A stretch of 64,000 nucleotides of DNA, taken from contig MU001500.1 of NCBI GenBank assembly GCA_010093485.1, positions 1,839,478-1,903,477 of the forward strand. Direction: 5' to 3'. The notes beneath the pieces are model-generated. The model was not told the DNA's origin. It saw nothing but the letters and a program-made list of their open reading frames with translations, and searched no databases. Below, piece by piece: positions 1 through 9,753 of this stretch. The DNA comes from Karstenula rhodostoma CBS 690.94. Its lineage: Eukaryota; Ascomycota; Dothideomycetes; Pleosporales; Didymosphaeriaceae. Position numbers and translations under genes: made by a program. Positions within the stretch are counted from its first letter, which is position 1; each line of letters starts with the position of its first letter.

Positions 1-654
1 GATAGCGATAGATACCGTGATCAGTCCTCCGCTTGTGGTACCTAGTTTGCAAAACAGATTACCCAAGGTGGTTAACCTTAACGGGAGTGGTATAAGTTCT
101 CTCCGCGCGGGCTTGCCTGCATGTTTTGTATATATTGAACAAGATAAAAGGATGCCTGGAAACTCGATCTGATTTCCGCTTTACCCGTCCTGCCTTCACG
201 AGGAAGAATTGAGTGGCAGGAATGCGAAGTCTGGTAGTGACGCGAATCACAATGCGTCTCGAGAATGATACTAGGACGGTGTGTCGCTAATGTTCGCACG
301 CGGGAGAGGCTGCCGTCGTGGAAGTGGGCATGCGCGCTCTTGATAGAACTTAGGATATTTTACTATGTGGAATGAAACCGTGTCGCTTTGGTTGTTGGTG
401 AGTATATGTACGTAGCAGCCACTGTTAACGTAAAGCCACCACTTTTCGTATTGTCCCTGATGATGTGTGGGGCGATGCAGCGTGTGGTTTGGACTGCAAG
501 GGTTAGAGGGGATGTAATCTTCAGTAGATTTATGGCCTATCTCATCGGGGACAAGCCGCCACACGACAACATAGCCGCCATAGTGGAACCAGATCTGCGC
601 CCGTACATCCACCACCATCATCCCTTCCCATCACCACTCCACCGCATCCCCACA
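1..654. other. Intergenic stretch, no gene recognised
   Basis: Open frames on both strands here are short and have no recognisable domain or fungal codon pattern. The region lies 3' of the tubulin-tyrosine ligase-like gene, which reads leftwards and stops at 655, so part of it is probably that gene's 3' untranslated region. Confidence 0.5.
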
Positions 655-2037
655 CTACCGCCGTCCCAAATCAATATCCAGCACCTTGACCAACTCCGCA
701 TCCCCCTCATCCCTCTCCGCATCAGGTGCGAAAAACGGCACAACGCCCACCCTAACCACACTCTCCATCAACCCCTCCACCACGCCCTTACACTCGTCCC
801 CCGTCTGCCGAAAGTCAGGAAAAGCATTGACTTCGAGCAGCCACGTCCTCAACGCCCCATCCTCCTCCACCCCAACCATGAAATCCAACCCGAAGATTTC
901 GAATGCGTTGGGCAGCGGCTGGAAATGGATCGACATGCCGCGGGCGGCGGCTTCGAACACCTCCCCTGTAATACTGCAGAGTTGCTTGAAGACGTCGTCT
1001 TTCCACTTGCCCCCCAGCCCCTTTACCTCCACACCGTCCTCACCCTCCTCAAAAGTGGGTTGGTCGGGTATAGCGTCAGGTAACTCCCAAAACAGCCCTA
1101 CGCTGCCCTCCCGCTCCCCCGTCTCCTGCAAACACGTATTCGTCAGGTGCGCTCTGAGTGCATCCTCTGCGTCGCCTGCTTCCCCGGCGAAAGCGGTGGA
1201 GGAGGGAGCGGCGTAAGGACGTGCCGCGAAGAGGGCGAGCATCGGGCGGTAGACGTACACGCTGAGGGCGGCGGTGGCGAGGACGTAGGTGCGGATGTGG
1301 AATTTGCGATTGGAAAAGAGGAGCGGGGGGTGGATGTAGGGCTGGGCGATGAAATGGCGGAGTTGCGATGTTATGATGCCGTTTCCTTCCTTCTCTTCTT
1401 CCCCGCCCTTCTTTCCAGTTGTTGGGGAAAACGAGGAGCCGGCGTCACTTCTCGCATCCTCCTCCTCCTCCTCTTCATCATCACTCTCCGGATCCCAACC
1501 TTCGAAGATGCTAGTGAGTTCCTCCTCGCTGCTAAACAGCCGAATCCCCTGCCCCCTCTCACTCATCCCCGGCTTCAAAATCCACCACTCCCTCCCCCCA
1601 TCCCTTCGCCCTCTTTCCCAACTCTCATGCAACTCCCACGCCTCCACCAAAGCGTCGTCAAGGAACTCCGCATAATCGACTTCAAACTCCACGCTCGGCT
1701 TGACGCCCCGCGCCAAAACCGACTCCGGGTGTTTAACCACCCAATTCGCGACCGTGGTGGAGAGGTAGTGCTTCCGGATCAGCGCCTTGCGGATGACGTA
1801 GGCGTTTGCGAGACTCGTCGACGCGTGGGAGAGGAGGTAAGGGAAGTCGATGGACTCGTATTGCACCCATTGGAGGAGGCGGGAGGAGGGAGAGGGAAGC
1901 GCGTCCAGGGCGGATATGAATTCGATTGAGTCTGGCGGGAAGTGTTTTTTGACGGCAGCTACGATGAGTGGCTGCACGTAGGGGTCTTCGTAGTTAATCA
2001 GGGCGTATATCTTATTGTCGTCTGTTTTGGGAGCCAT
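655..2037 (-). CDS. Tubulin-tyrosine ligase family protein (ATP-grasp)
   Basis: An uninterrupted 460-residue frame. The family uses an ATP-grasp fold to join an amino acid to a protein C-terminus; the S. cerevisiae relative is Pby1. Visible signs are WILKPGMSERGQGIRLF in the N-terminal half (ATP-binding lysine and glycine-rich loop), RKFHIRTYVL in the middle, LTNTCLQ, and the C-terminal pair FGLDFMV and LLEVNAFPDF, where the Asp/Glu and Asn are expected to bind magnesium. An acidic low-complexity insert (runs of D and E, near residue 190) separates the first two motifs, a common fungal elaboration. The start ATG at 2037 is followed at once by family-like sequence, so no upstream exon is needed. 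Family assignment is firm. The actual substrate (tubulin or another protein) cannot be told from sequence. Confidence 0.9.
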   Translation of the reverse strand: MAPKTDDNKIYALINYEDPYVQPLIVAAVKKHFPPDSIEFISALDALPSPSSRLLQWVQYESIDFPYLLSHASTSLANAYVIRKALIRKHYLSTTVANWVVKHPESVLARGVKPSVEFEVDYAEFLDDALVEAWELHESWERGRRDGGREWWILKPGMSERGQGIRLFSSEEELTSIFEGWDPESDDEEEEEEDARSDAGSSFSPTTGKKGGEEEKEGNGIITSQLRHFIAQPYIHPPLLFSNRKFHIRTYVLATAALSVYVYRPMLALFAARPYAAPSSTAFAGEAGDAEDALRAHLTNTCLQETGEREGSVGLFWELPDAIPDQPTFEEGEDGVEVKGLGGKWKDDVFKQLCSITGEVFEAAARGMSIHFQPLPNAFEIFGLDFMVGVEEDGALRTWLLEVNAFPDFRQTGDECKGVVEGLMESVVRVGVVPFFAPDAERDEGDAELVKVLDIDLGRR

Positions 2038-2446
2038 GGTGTCGGGGTCGATATCTGGAGGTATGTAGGTCCGAAGCTATCTCTTTCTGGGTAGTCCTTG
2101 GCTGCGAAGGAGGGGGATGGGAACGAGGGCTAGTAATATAAGCAGGACAATCAAGCTTCAAGCGTCAAGAGAAGGAACCGGCTCTCAGCCGTATTTTGTC
2201 TGTGGGTATACAAAAGGAAGCGGTCGTCGTCGGCGGGCTGCTTGTGCCCGCCCGCCCAAAAAGTTGTTGCACTTTCACTCGCTTAGTGGCCCGAGCTTAG
2301 CCCAGCCAATCAGGGCGCGCTAGCCCATGCACGCCAAAACACCCCTATCCATCCATCCATCAATCATACATAGCCCGTCTTGGGCATCAACAAAAGAAAC
2401 CCTAGTGGGGGATATCGGAAGCCTGTAACCAAAGTCATCTTCAGAA
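2038..2446. other. Intergenic region between TTL-like gene and MCM10
   Basis: About 400 bases between two genes that both read leftwards. It should hold the promoter of the ligase gene and the 3' end of MCM10. A short run of ATCC units lies near 2347-2363. No further gene is seen. Confidence 0.5.
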
Positions 2447-4862
2447 TCAAACAATTTCCAGATCATCATCGTCGTCCATGGCCGCCAGCAGTCCAACGTC
2501 CACGGTGCCCAAGCTGTCCCTCCCCGGCTCCCTGATCCCCTTCTCCGGCAAGAGCAATCTTGCTTTCTTCTTCGCAGGACTAGGCTCTCGGGTGCCGCGC
2601 ATAGACGAGGCGCGTTCCATCTTAGTGGGTGACAGAAGAAGACCCCGCTTGCCTGCGCCGCCCCAGCCTACGGGCTCGCTCGAAGCGATCGACTTGCCAG
2701 AGATGGCGCGTTTGCGCTTAGCAGCAGCAGCAGCAGCAGAACCAGGGCCACGATCCAGCGAGACGTCTTCGGCTCTTTTGTTCAGGAGGCCTAGGACGTC
2801 GGTTGGACCTGAGGGCTTGGTGATGAAGGGGTCGTCCAGCGCGGAGGAAGACCGCGACGACTCCGATTGCATGGTTGAGGCCGAAGTCAGCGCGGCGCGC
2901 CTCATGTAGTCCCCGCCGGCACCATTGCCCAAGTCGCCCAGCCTTTTTGCCAGCTCGCGCTCCTTTTCTTTGTCCGCGAGCTGCTTGCGATGCTTTTCGG
3001 CGCGCTCCGTCACACTGTATGGCTGTTGGTCTCGATCCATTAATCGCGCGGAACTGCCGGCGCCGGGCGTAATGTACATCGTCTCGTGCAGAAAAGCGTC
3101 GTGGTATCTTCCTTCGCGTCTCAGCTCATCGCCTTTCCCTTTCCCACGGCCAGCACCGCCAAACATGCTGCCTCGACCAGCTCCAGGCCCCTTGCCAAAG
3201 CCAGTCATAGTGTTGACCTCCATCCGGCCCCGCTTGCTCTTCTCGACCTGGAGTTCGAGATGGAAGTCGCAGAACTCGGTCTTGCGTCCATCGATCCACT
3301 GCGCGCACTCTTTTCCGTCTTTTCGCATCGCATGACAAAAGTCGAGATCCCGGGCCGAGCCGATCTCAAGGACAGTATCGTCGGAGCTAGTCAGCTTGAG
3401 AGAGAATTTGGTCGAGCCGCGGTCGCGGGGCGGCAGGATATCAGGATTCAGGATGGCGATAAGTGTTCCAGGCGTCAGTTTCCAGTATTTCGAGAATCCA
3501 GTATCGAAGAGAAATAGCTGGAGCTCCCATTTGAAGTCGGTTAAAGTGATGATCATAAACTTGTTCGTCGCATGCGCGTCCTCTTCTTGGTTGCCTGCGG
3601 ATCTTTGTTTGACTGCGTTCTTGGTGGCCATAGGCGATGACTTGGCTGCGATGACGCCCATGACCACGTAGTCGTTCTCCATATCTGGCGGATCATATTC
3701 GGGCGCTTTGACAGTCTTCAGGAGCTGCGGTATCGTGACGACAGTCTTGCCATCCAGCGTCCGAGTCACTACGTTGTGTTGCATCTCTCGGGATTTCAAG
3801 TGCAGGCCAGAAAACGATTCAAAGCTTGGGGCATCGGTACTGTCGTCGCGTTGAGATATCTCCGCATATTTGGCTGCCGTAGCTGTAGAGCCAAATCCTC
3901 TTGACGGCGGTCTTGAAGCAGCCGATGGCGATTGGTCCAATCTACCAGATAACGACGATCCTGTCCGGGGCGTCGCAGATTCTCGTAGATTGTTCATGTG
4001 CCGACCCTGCGCGAGGCTTTTTCCTAGAGATGCCGAATCTTCCGAGCTCTTTGTTCTTGAGCTCAGCGAGAAGGCTGCCCTAGAAGCCGGCCTGTCTTTG
4101 AGGCCCTCAATGTTCTGTAGGCCGAATCCGCCAGTCCTGCTCTTCTCGATCCTCGCTTGCTTCTCCTCGCGCTCCTTCTCCTTGTTCCTGCTATCCGCAA
4201 TCCGCTCGCTGAAACTTTTGATCTTGGGTGCCTCGACTGTCGTCGCTGATCGTGTCCGTGAGTGACGAGCCGCCTGCCGGCTCGATAAACTCGATGCGCG
4301 CTTGAGACTGACATCTTGCGCCCTCAGCCCCTTGTCGATGCCAAGCAACACCCTCGCCGGGCTTTTCTGCTCCTCGGGCTCGCGTCTATTTCTCTGCGGT
4401 GACACGGGCACCTGCACCTCAGAGCGTGGCTTTGAAAGCTCTGGTCTCGGTGCGTTTGCCGCCGTACCCGATCGCGAGAATATGTCGGCGCTGTTGTTGT
4501 TGTCGCCATCGCCAGTCGTTCTCTTCGCTTTCTGCAACCTTTTCAGCTTCAACCGCGCCTCGATGGCCTGGAGCTGCAGCTGCAGCGTCTCCTCGTCGTC
4601 CTCTTCTTCGTCGTCTGACAAGGCAGACTGAGTGCGCGACATGGGGCGGCGCCTGCTGGGCGAGGGAGAGGTCGCGCTGCGCTGGCGTTGGTTTTCGTAC
4701 TTCTGGCGCGCCGAGGGCGACAACAGCACGGCGTGGTGCGGAGATTTCGGAGGCCAAATGGGAGCCTCTTTGGGTGCTACGGGAGGTTAGCTGCGAGGCC
4801 AGCCACAGCAACGCGCCGGGTGGAGACGTACCCCTCGACTTTGGGCTGTCCCTCACGATCAT
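2447..4862 (-). CDS. mcm10: DNA replication initiation factor Mcm10
   Basis: Mcm10 bridges the CMG helicase and DNA polymerase alpha at origins. I read two exons, 4862-4832 and 4776-2447, giving 786 residues. The 55-base intron has donor GTACGT, a GCTAAC branch point and a TAG acceptor; it adds an N-terminus containing APIWPPKSPHHAVLLSPSAR, which continues smoothly into exon 2. The central region carries the OB-fold (about residues 370-490) followed by a CCCH zinc finger with ligands at C491, C501, C513 and H516 (CHAMRKDGKECAQW then FCDFH). Residues 1-330 are low-complexity, Ser/Arg-rich and charged with a short coiled-coil-like segment, as in other fungal Mcm10 proteins; the C-terminus is basic and ends in an acidic tail. 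The gene is divergent from the RNase H2 B gene across 391 bases. The identity is firm; exon 1 is inferred from splice signals. Confidence 0.92.
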
Positions 4863-5253
4863 AACAGCGACGTGGTGGTGCAGTGCGCCGAGAGCAGTGC
4901 GCCCATATCCTGTGCCAAGGCCCCGTGCATACGCTGCGACACAGAAACTGGAGGTGGTGGGCGAAAACGAGGGGTTGCAACGGGGAAACAGCGCGCGTGT
5001 GTCTGGGCGGGAACCGTCTGTTGGTTGCTTGCTGCGTGTTCCGTTAATAAGTAAGGTTACAACTGAAACGGACCGGGTAACGCGGGACAACGCGTCGCCA
5101 TTGGCTCCCGCACCCGCGACGCGTCTTCCAATTTACCACTCCTCCTCCACTTGCAACTGCATGTGAACTGCACGCCAACTCGTTGACGACAGTCAGTAGC
5201 ACCATCGACGTCTTTGCTATTCAGCATCGTACCGCCAACCACGCAGTCGCACA
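4863..5253. promoter_or_regulatory. Shared divergent promoter with two MCB (ACGCGT) elements
   Basis: This 391-base gap separates the start codons of mcm10 (minus) and the RNase H2 B gene (plus). It contains two exact ACGCGT hexamers, at 5090-5095 and 5119-5124, and an inverted CCAAT box (ATTGG) at 5100-5104 between them. ACGCGT is the MluI cell-cycle box bound by MBF, which drives G1/S genes in yeasts. Co-regulation of the two replication genes is an inference. Confidence 0.55.
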
Positions 5254-6603
5254 ATGGCGCGCACCCGCTCCAAACCCAAGGCCTCAACCGCCAAAGAACC
5301 AACCCCAGAGCCTCCGCAGTCCACAGCGAAGCCGCTCCCGCCGTCTACCAACAACCCGCCGAAAGTGTTCGTCCTTCCCAATAACACGTCGCCCGAGTCG
5401 CGAATAGTCACACTAGACAACCCCGCGAATGGAGCGCCCTCACGATACTACTTCTGCCCCAGCAAGGGCTTCTTCGAGTTCACGCGCATTGCGGCGCCAA
5501 AGAAGGACTGCAAGAGCTGGTTGATAACACCCGACAGGGCATCGAAGGATATATCACAGGATGGACGGGCGAACGGGGAGAGTGCAGCACAGGAAGCAGA
5601 CACAGCAGAAGGTTTGGGCGGTGGCTATCTCACCAACAAGGCCGACATGTTCCTCGCGACACCAATCGACCTCCTCTTCCTGATCTTGCCCGCCCTAGCT
5701 CCAAAGGCTGCAGCCAAACAAGGCGACAAACAGTACTTTCTCTCGCTCGAAGACCACCTCGATGCCCTCGCCTCTCTATCACGGCAGTGGAAAGTGTTGT
5801 TCTCCCAATACCCCAGCCTGAAAGACAAGGTCGAGCGACGAATGGCTGCAGTATGCGACACGGTGACTGCCGGCGACGAAACCATGTACCGGGTCTCAAG
5901 CGAAAAACTCACCAGAGTACTTACCCGGAAGGCGGAGCGAATGTGTGCCCAGGGCCTGCCGCCCTCCATGGAAGAACGCTTCATCAAGACCGCGCTGGAA
6001 GTCCCCATCATGAACGTCCTCCGCTCCGACACCTTCACCGCCGCACCAACACCAGCGGACACCCCAGCAATCACAGACACGCAAACCACCACAACATCGA
6101 CCCTCACGCGCACCGAGAGCGAAATATCCACAACTACAACAGTAGCATCCCAAACCACGGCCGCCACATCCTTCACATCCACCACAGACGACGCCGCCCC
6201 ACACTCCGCCCTCTCTACCCCCCCAGAAATCCCCCACCTCCTCCGCCTCCGCACATCCCTCACCTACCTCACCACCTCCTACCTCCCTCCCACCCTGCGC
6301 ACTCCCATCACATCCGCCCCCGACCCAGACTTCACACCACTCGACACGCACCTCGCCGCGCTGGCCAAACTGCGCGCCGAAGCCCTCGCATTACGCTCCA
6401 TTTCCGACAATATATCCCGGAAGCGCGGGCACGACGAGGACGAGGGCGCGGCGATGGAAAGAGAGGAGAAGAAGCGGAGGAAGGAGGAGGAAGAGAAGAA
6501 GAAGAAGAGCGAGAGCCGCGCGGTGAAGCAGTTGAAGAAGGTGGATACGAGTGGGATGAGGAAGCTGAGTAGTTTTTTTGTGAAGAAGCCGGTTGCGAAG
6601 TGA
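5254..6603 (+). CDS. rnh202: Ribonuclease H2 subunit B (Rnh202/Ydr279 family)
   Basis: A single-exon gene of 449 residues. RNase H2 B is a non-catalytic subunit of the trimer that removes ribonucleotides from DNA and RNA:DNA hybrids in the nucleus. The N-terminal part shows the family's triple-barrel pattern (VFVLPNN, RIVTLDNPANG, YYFCPSKGFFEF), followed by the Ydr279 helical region with NKADMFLATPIDLLFLILPAL and FLSLEDHLD. A Thr-rich linker occupies about residues 265-310, and the end is strongly basic. The last residues contain MRKLSSFF, an imperfect PCNA-interacting (PIP) box with Met in place of Gln, where animal subunit B also carries one. The start at 5254 precedes a basic SKPKAS-type nuclear-like leader. 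The identity is strong; the PIP function is inferred. Confidence 0.9.
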   Translation: MARTRSKPKASTAKEPTPEPPQSTAKPLPPSTNNPPKVFVLPNNTSPESRIVTLDNPANGAPSRYYFCPSKGFFEFTRIAAPKKDCKSWLITPDRASKDISQDGRANGESAAQEADTAEGLGGGYLTNKADMFLATPIDLLFLILPALAPKAAAKQGDKQYFLSLEDHLDALASLSRQWKVLFSQYPSLKDKVERRMAAVCDTVTAGDETMYRVSSEKLTRVLTRKAERMCAQGLPPSMEERFIKTALEVPIMNVLRSDTFTAAPTPADTPAITDTQTTTTSTLTRTESEISTTTTVASQTTAATSFTSTTDDAAPHSALSTPPEIPHLLRLRTSLTYLTTSYLPPTLRTPITSAPDPDFTPLDTHLAALAKLRAEALALRSISDNISRKRGHDEDEGAAMEREEKKRRKEEEEKKKKSESRAVKQLKKVDTSGMRKLSSFFVKKPVAK

Positions 6604-7265
6604 GCGTGGGTAGAGGGAGGGGTTCTGTCCTGGCGGAGGCGTTTTGGACAGACAGCTCGGATTGGTTGGTTAGTCGGTTGTATTGTATAGGGCAGGCATA
6701 AAACTGGCCCAGGCGTCTGGCGCCCCAGATGGGTTTGGCAATCAGCAGACTCGAGACCGCGTAGAGGAAATGCGATACCCTCGCACACCACAAAGTCATG
6801 CGTCAACAAATACAACCCCTGGCCTGACCACCAACTCGTCTGCCGAAACCCGCCACAAAAACTACACCCCGCCGTCTCTGCGCCCTTTACCCGGCAGTGG
6901 TGCTAGACTCCCGTATACCCGTGGCGGGTATACCCGTGGCGGGCGGGAAAGGACGTACATTGTACAGCACCGCCGGACGCAGCAAGCAAGGGCGACGAAA
7001 GCGTGTGCAGGCGGAAAGGGATGGATGTAGCGCCACTCTAGAAAGTGCCGAGGGGAGCATATATTAAAGATAGTGGTGCGAGCGATGTTGCATCCTGGGT
7101 CGGCAGTAGATAAGGAAGCATAGGTAACGATAAGTTCGCCATGCAGAGCGCGATACAGTACAGTACAACGGAACAAGACGATATAGTATACCACGAGACA
7201 AGACACAACATGTGAAAGGGCACGCAATCTCGACCCCAGATCGACATGAAACACGAAGCCGCGGC
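6604..7265. other. Intergenic region with a short direct repeat
   Basis: No gene is recognised. At about 6913-6943 a 15-base unit (TATACCCGTGGCGGG) is repeated twice in tandem. The rest is probably the 3' end of the RNase H2 B gene and of the small gene that ends at 7266. Confidence 0.45.
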
Positions 7266-7687
7266 CTACACTATGATGACTTCCTCCGATCCCTCCTCCG
7301 TCTTTACGGGGGGCGTTTGTCCCTGTTGTCTCTCCCTTGTCCAGTAGAAACAATCCGCCAGGATGTTGGCAAAGGCGTTAAATGTGAGCTGTGCCTCACG
7401 CGCCGTGTACTCGTCCACGTTGTCTTCTTTGAAGTACTTCCACATTCGGTTCTTGGTGAACTTCCGTTCCGGATATCCAGCTTGCCCAAATGAGTTCAAG
7501 GCTTTGGGCGACTGGCCCTTCCAGAACGGACAGGTTGACTGTTGATCACAGTCACCTCTGGAGAAGCCGACTTGGACTTTTTGGGGGAAGCACGGCGGCG
7601 AGCGGGCGTGGATATTTTAGGTAAAGCTGACTTCCTACGGCCAGCAGGCGTGGAGTCCTTCTTAGAGGCCGTTCCTTCTCCACGCAT
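7266..7687 (-). CDS. Small basic hypothetical protein
   Basis: I do not recognise this gene. The upstream part (from 7687) is Lys/Arg/Ser/Pro rich and repeats an STPAGRR/STPARRR motif, like nuclear basic tails. The downstream part contains SFGQAGYPERKFTKN and a compact, well-composed helical segment (MWKYFKEDNVDEYTAREAQ, then NILADCFYWTRE). The two frames differ. They can be joined by an unusually short intron (donor GTGACT at about 7558, acceptor GAAG near 7521, about 38 bases), which keeps phase 0. A frameshift is the alternative. A good intron (donor GTAAGG, branch GCTGAC, acceptor CTCAG, about 7701-7760) lies just upstream and could add a further 5' exon, so the true start is unsure. Confidence 0.4.
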
Positions 7688-7995
7688 AGGCGTGGATTCC
7701 TGAGAAAGCGAAGTCAGCTCGTTGTTCGTAGAGTCCGGGATTCAGGGATTCGCCTTACCTGTTCCTCCCTAGCAGAGGCTCCTGAGCTTCCTGAGATTCC
7801 TCGGCACTCCCACCCTTATTCTCATCACCCTCGTTCTTGATAGAAGACGCGGCTAGCGTAAAGAGTAGAAGAGCGGCAGCTGTTGAGATATAGGGGTTTC
7901 GCTTCTTTAACGTTGATGCTATAATCCGAGTGTATAATTCGGGACAACGCAGCATAATTCTTATTCTTCTTCTCTATGGACTTGAAATGGGGGAC

Positions 7996-8728
7996 CTAGC
8001 ATAGTGTCTCAGCACTGTTAGCTGACCACGCAACGCCTAACGCGTCAATCTCGGTTTTCTCGGCGTTGTTGGACACATTTGGAATATAATGGGATATTCC
8101 AGGGGTCTTGTTGAGTTCCCCCGCAGGCGGAAAATAGATGATGGACGTATTTACTGGGGATATGACGGCTCTGGAGTGTTGAACGTAGTTTTGGTAGACC
8201 CTGTGCTCTAGGGCAAGGATTGTCTTGAGCACATGGATGCTTGGGGCAATGGTGGTGGGGAGATCGTGTAATCTGCGAAAGCAAATCGGAAGATGAGATA
8301 GTCCTCTACGGGGATGGCATTGAACTTAAATTCCAGGAGGGGAAGAGCGAAGAATGCAAAGAAGATTCCTAAAGGAAGACCTCCTTACAGGGCTCTATAG
8401 GACTCCTAAATAGGGCTCATACCCCCCTGGGAGCACTATGGATGTAGTGCGGTTTTGGTGTATAGCTCTATAATAAGGCATATTAGTTCTAGCATATCCT
8501 TGCGACGGGCAATGCGAAAAGTTTCCGGAAGAGAACGTGATTGAAAGCGCCTTTCTGGTCGCCTCCCATGACACTGACAACCAGACCTTGCTCTCTCGCT
8601 GTGTCGATGATGTCCCGCATGTACATGAGTGCTTGCAGAATCGATCGAACTCGCCCTGCAAACTGGGTGGTCAGAAGGAAGTTGTAAAAATGCGCGACAT
8701 GGGACCATCGGTCTGTAGGTTCACACAA
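7996..8728 (-). pseudogene. Broken LINE (non-LTR) reverse transcriptase
   Basis: Read leftwards across three frames, the motifs of a non-LTR reverse transcriptase appear in order: a GRVRSIL segment followed by YMRDIIDTAREQGL, then GGDQKGAFNHVLF (the D-x-KAFD block), a LIIELYTKTAL segment, a PGGYEPYLGVL segment, a FAFADYTI segment where the FADD/YADD catalytic box has lost its second Asp, and finally ALEHRVYQNYVQHSRAVISP, the usual block after the catalytic box. Frame changes separate these blocks, and neither an N-terminal endonuclease nor a 3' tail is visible. It is a dead fragment of an old transposon. The order of motifs makes the family call fairly safe; the clade is unknown. Confidence 0.65.
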
Positions 8729-8746
8729 TCTTTGTATCGTTCATAG

Positions 8747-9753
8747 AGCTTACCACATCAGCAATAAATATGCGTGCATGTGCGCTGCTGCCTGGCCAAC
8801 AACATCATCTAGTCACTATTCGGTCTGACTCTCATGTAGGTAGCGAATTCCGGTTACTTGGCGCCCTCGTTGCAAACGAGATGAGGAGAAGACGCGCAGT
8901 CGCAATCGTCACCCAAACTTCAAGGCAAGTGGCAGTTCTCGTCTCACCGTCTTCGTGGTATTCCGGAAATACTGACATGTTCAAAGGCAACGCGCCGCTC
9001 CTCTACAGAGCCGGCCCCCCGGGTTACCCAGCCCAACAGCCTCCTGATCCTGATCAAATTCGTCTCAGCACTGCGGGGGTGTTCGTCGTTCCCGGATTTG
9101 TTGAGACTCGTGTGAAACTACCTCTACTTAGAACCAATGAAATACTTTGTCCAACCAACATCGTGACCCTGTCGGCGCTTGTGTGCAGTGATGTGATTCG
9201 AGCAGATGCTGTTGTTGCTGGGGCGTGAGAGTTGTGGAATGCACGCGCACGCGTGCATGCCTTCATGTTCGTCCGAGCCTATTCGCGTGTGTGATGATGT
9301 ACCTGATCGGGCTTTGTAGACTGGGACGCGCGCGCATGTTTTATGCAATAGGGAATAGAGCTGTCGCCTGTTCAATCTTTCCGAGCGAGGAGTGTGGGGG
9401 TGGAATGGCGAGGTCGGGCGGGGCATTGCCGCGGTCCTTAATCCGAATCGTTCTAATTGGTAGGCTATCCAGTCTCGAAACCATGGAACTAGCGAGCGCT
9501 TCAACGCCACTATCCACATTCACCATTACGATTGTGTATCCGATGGCATCAAATTGACGCGCCAGTGGTATCCCCATGAGTCAACATGCTCTGTGACCAT
9601 ATAAGCGATACACCAACCATGGCATTCGCGCCCAGGCGTACATAACTCACATTTTGAACTCCTAAACCCCCGGGGTCCCTAGTTCTTTTCTCTAAAGAAG
9701 CAGTACCACGGCATTCGCGACCTCTTCAATACGGAACATACCCATTCAGCGTC
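8747..9753. other. Gene-poor spacer next to the LINE fragment
   Basis: About 1 kb with only short or compositionally poor frames. It may include further transposon debris and the promoter of the gene starting at 9754. Nothing in it could be identified. Confidence 0.4.

Noticed and set aside
388..1083. Plus-strand 231-residue frame, and another at 1147-1929, over the TTL-like gene
   Set aside because: Both are antisense to a gene with clear TTL motifs, and their composition is Pro/His/Leu rich as expected of complementary frames.
7755..7955. Short minus-strand frame with a hydrophobic segment, ending at a donor-like GTAAGG
   Set aside because: Its phase does not match the next exon of the small basic gene, and it abuts the LINE fragment. 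It may be an exon of something, but support is too thin.
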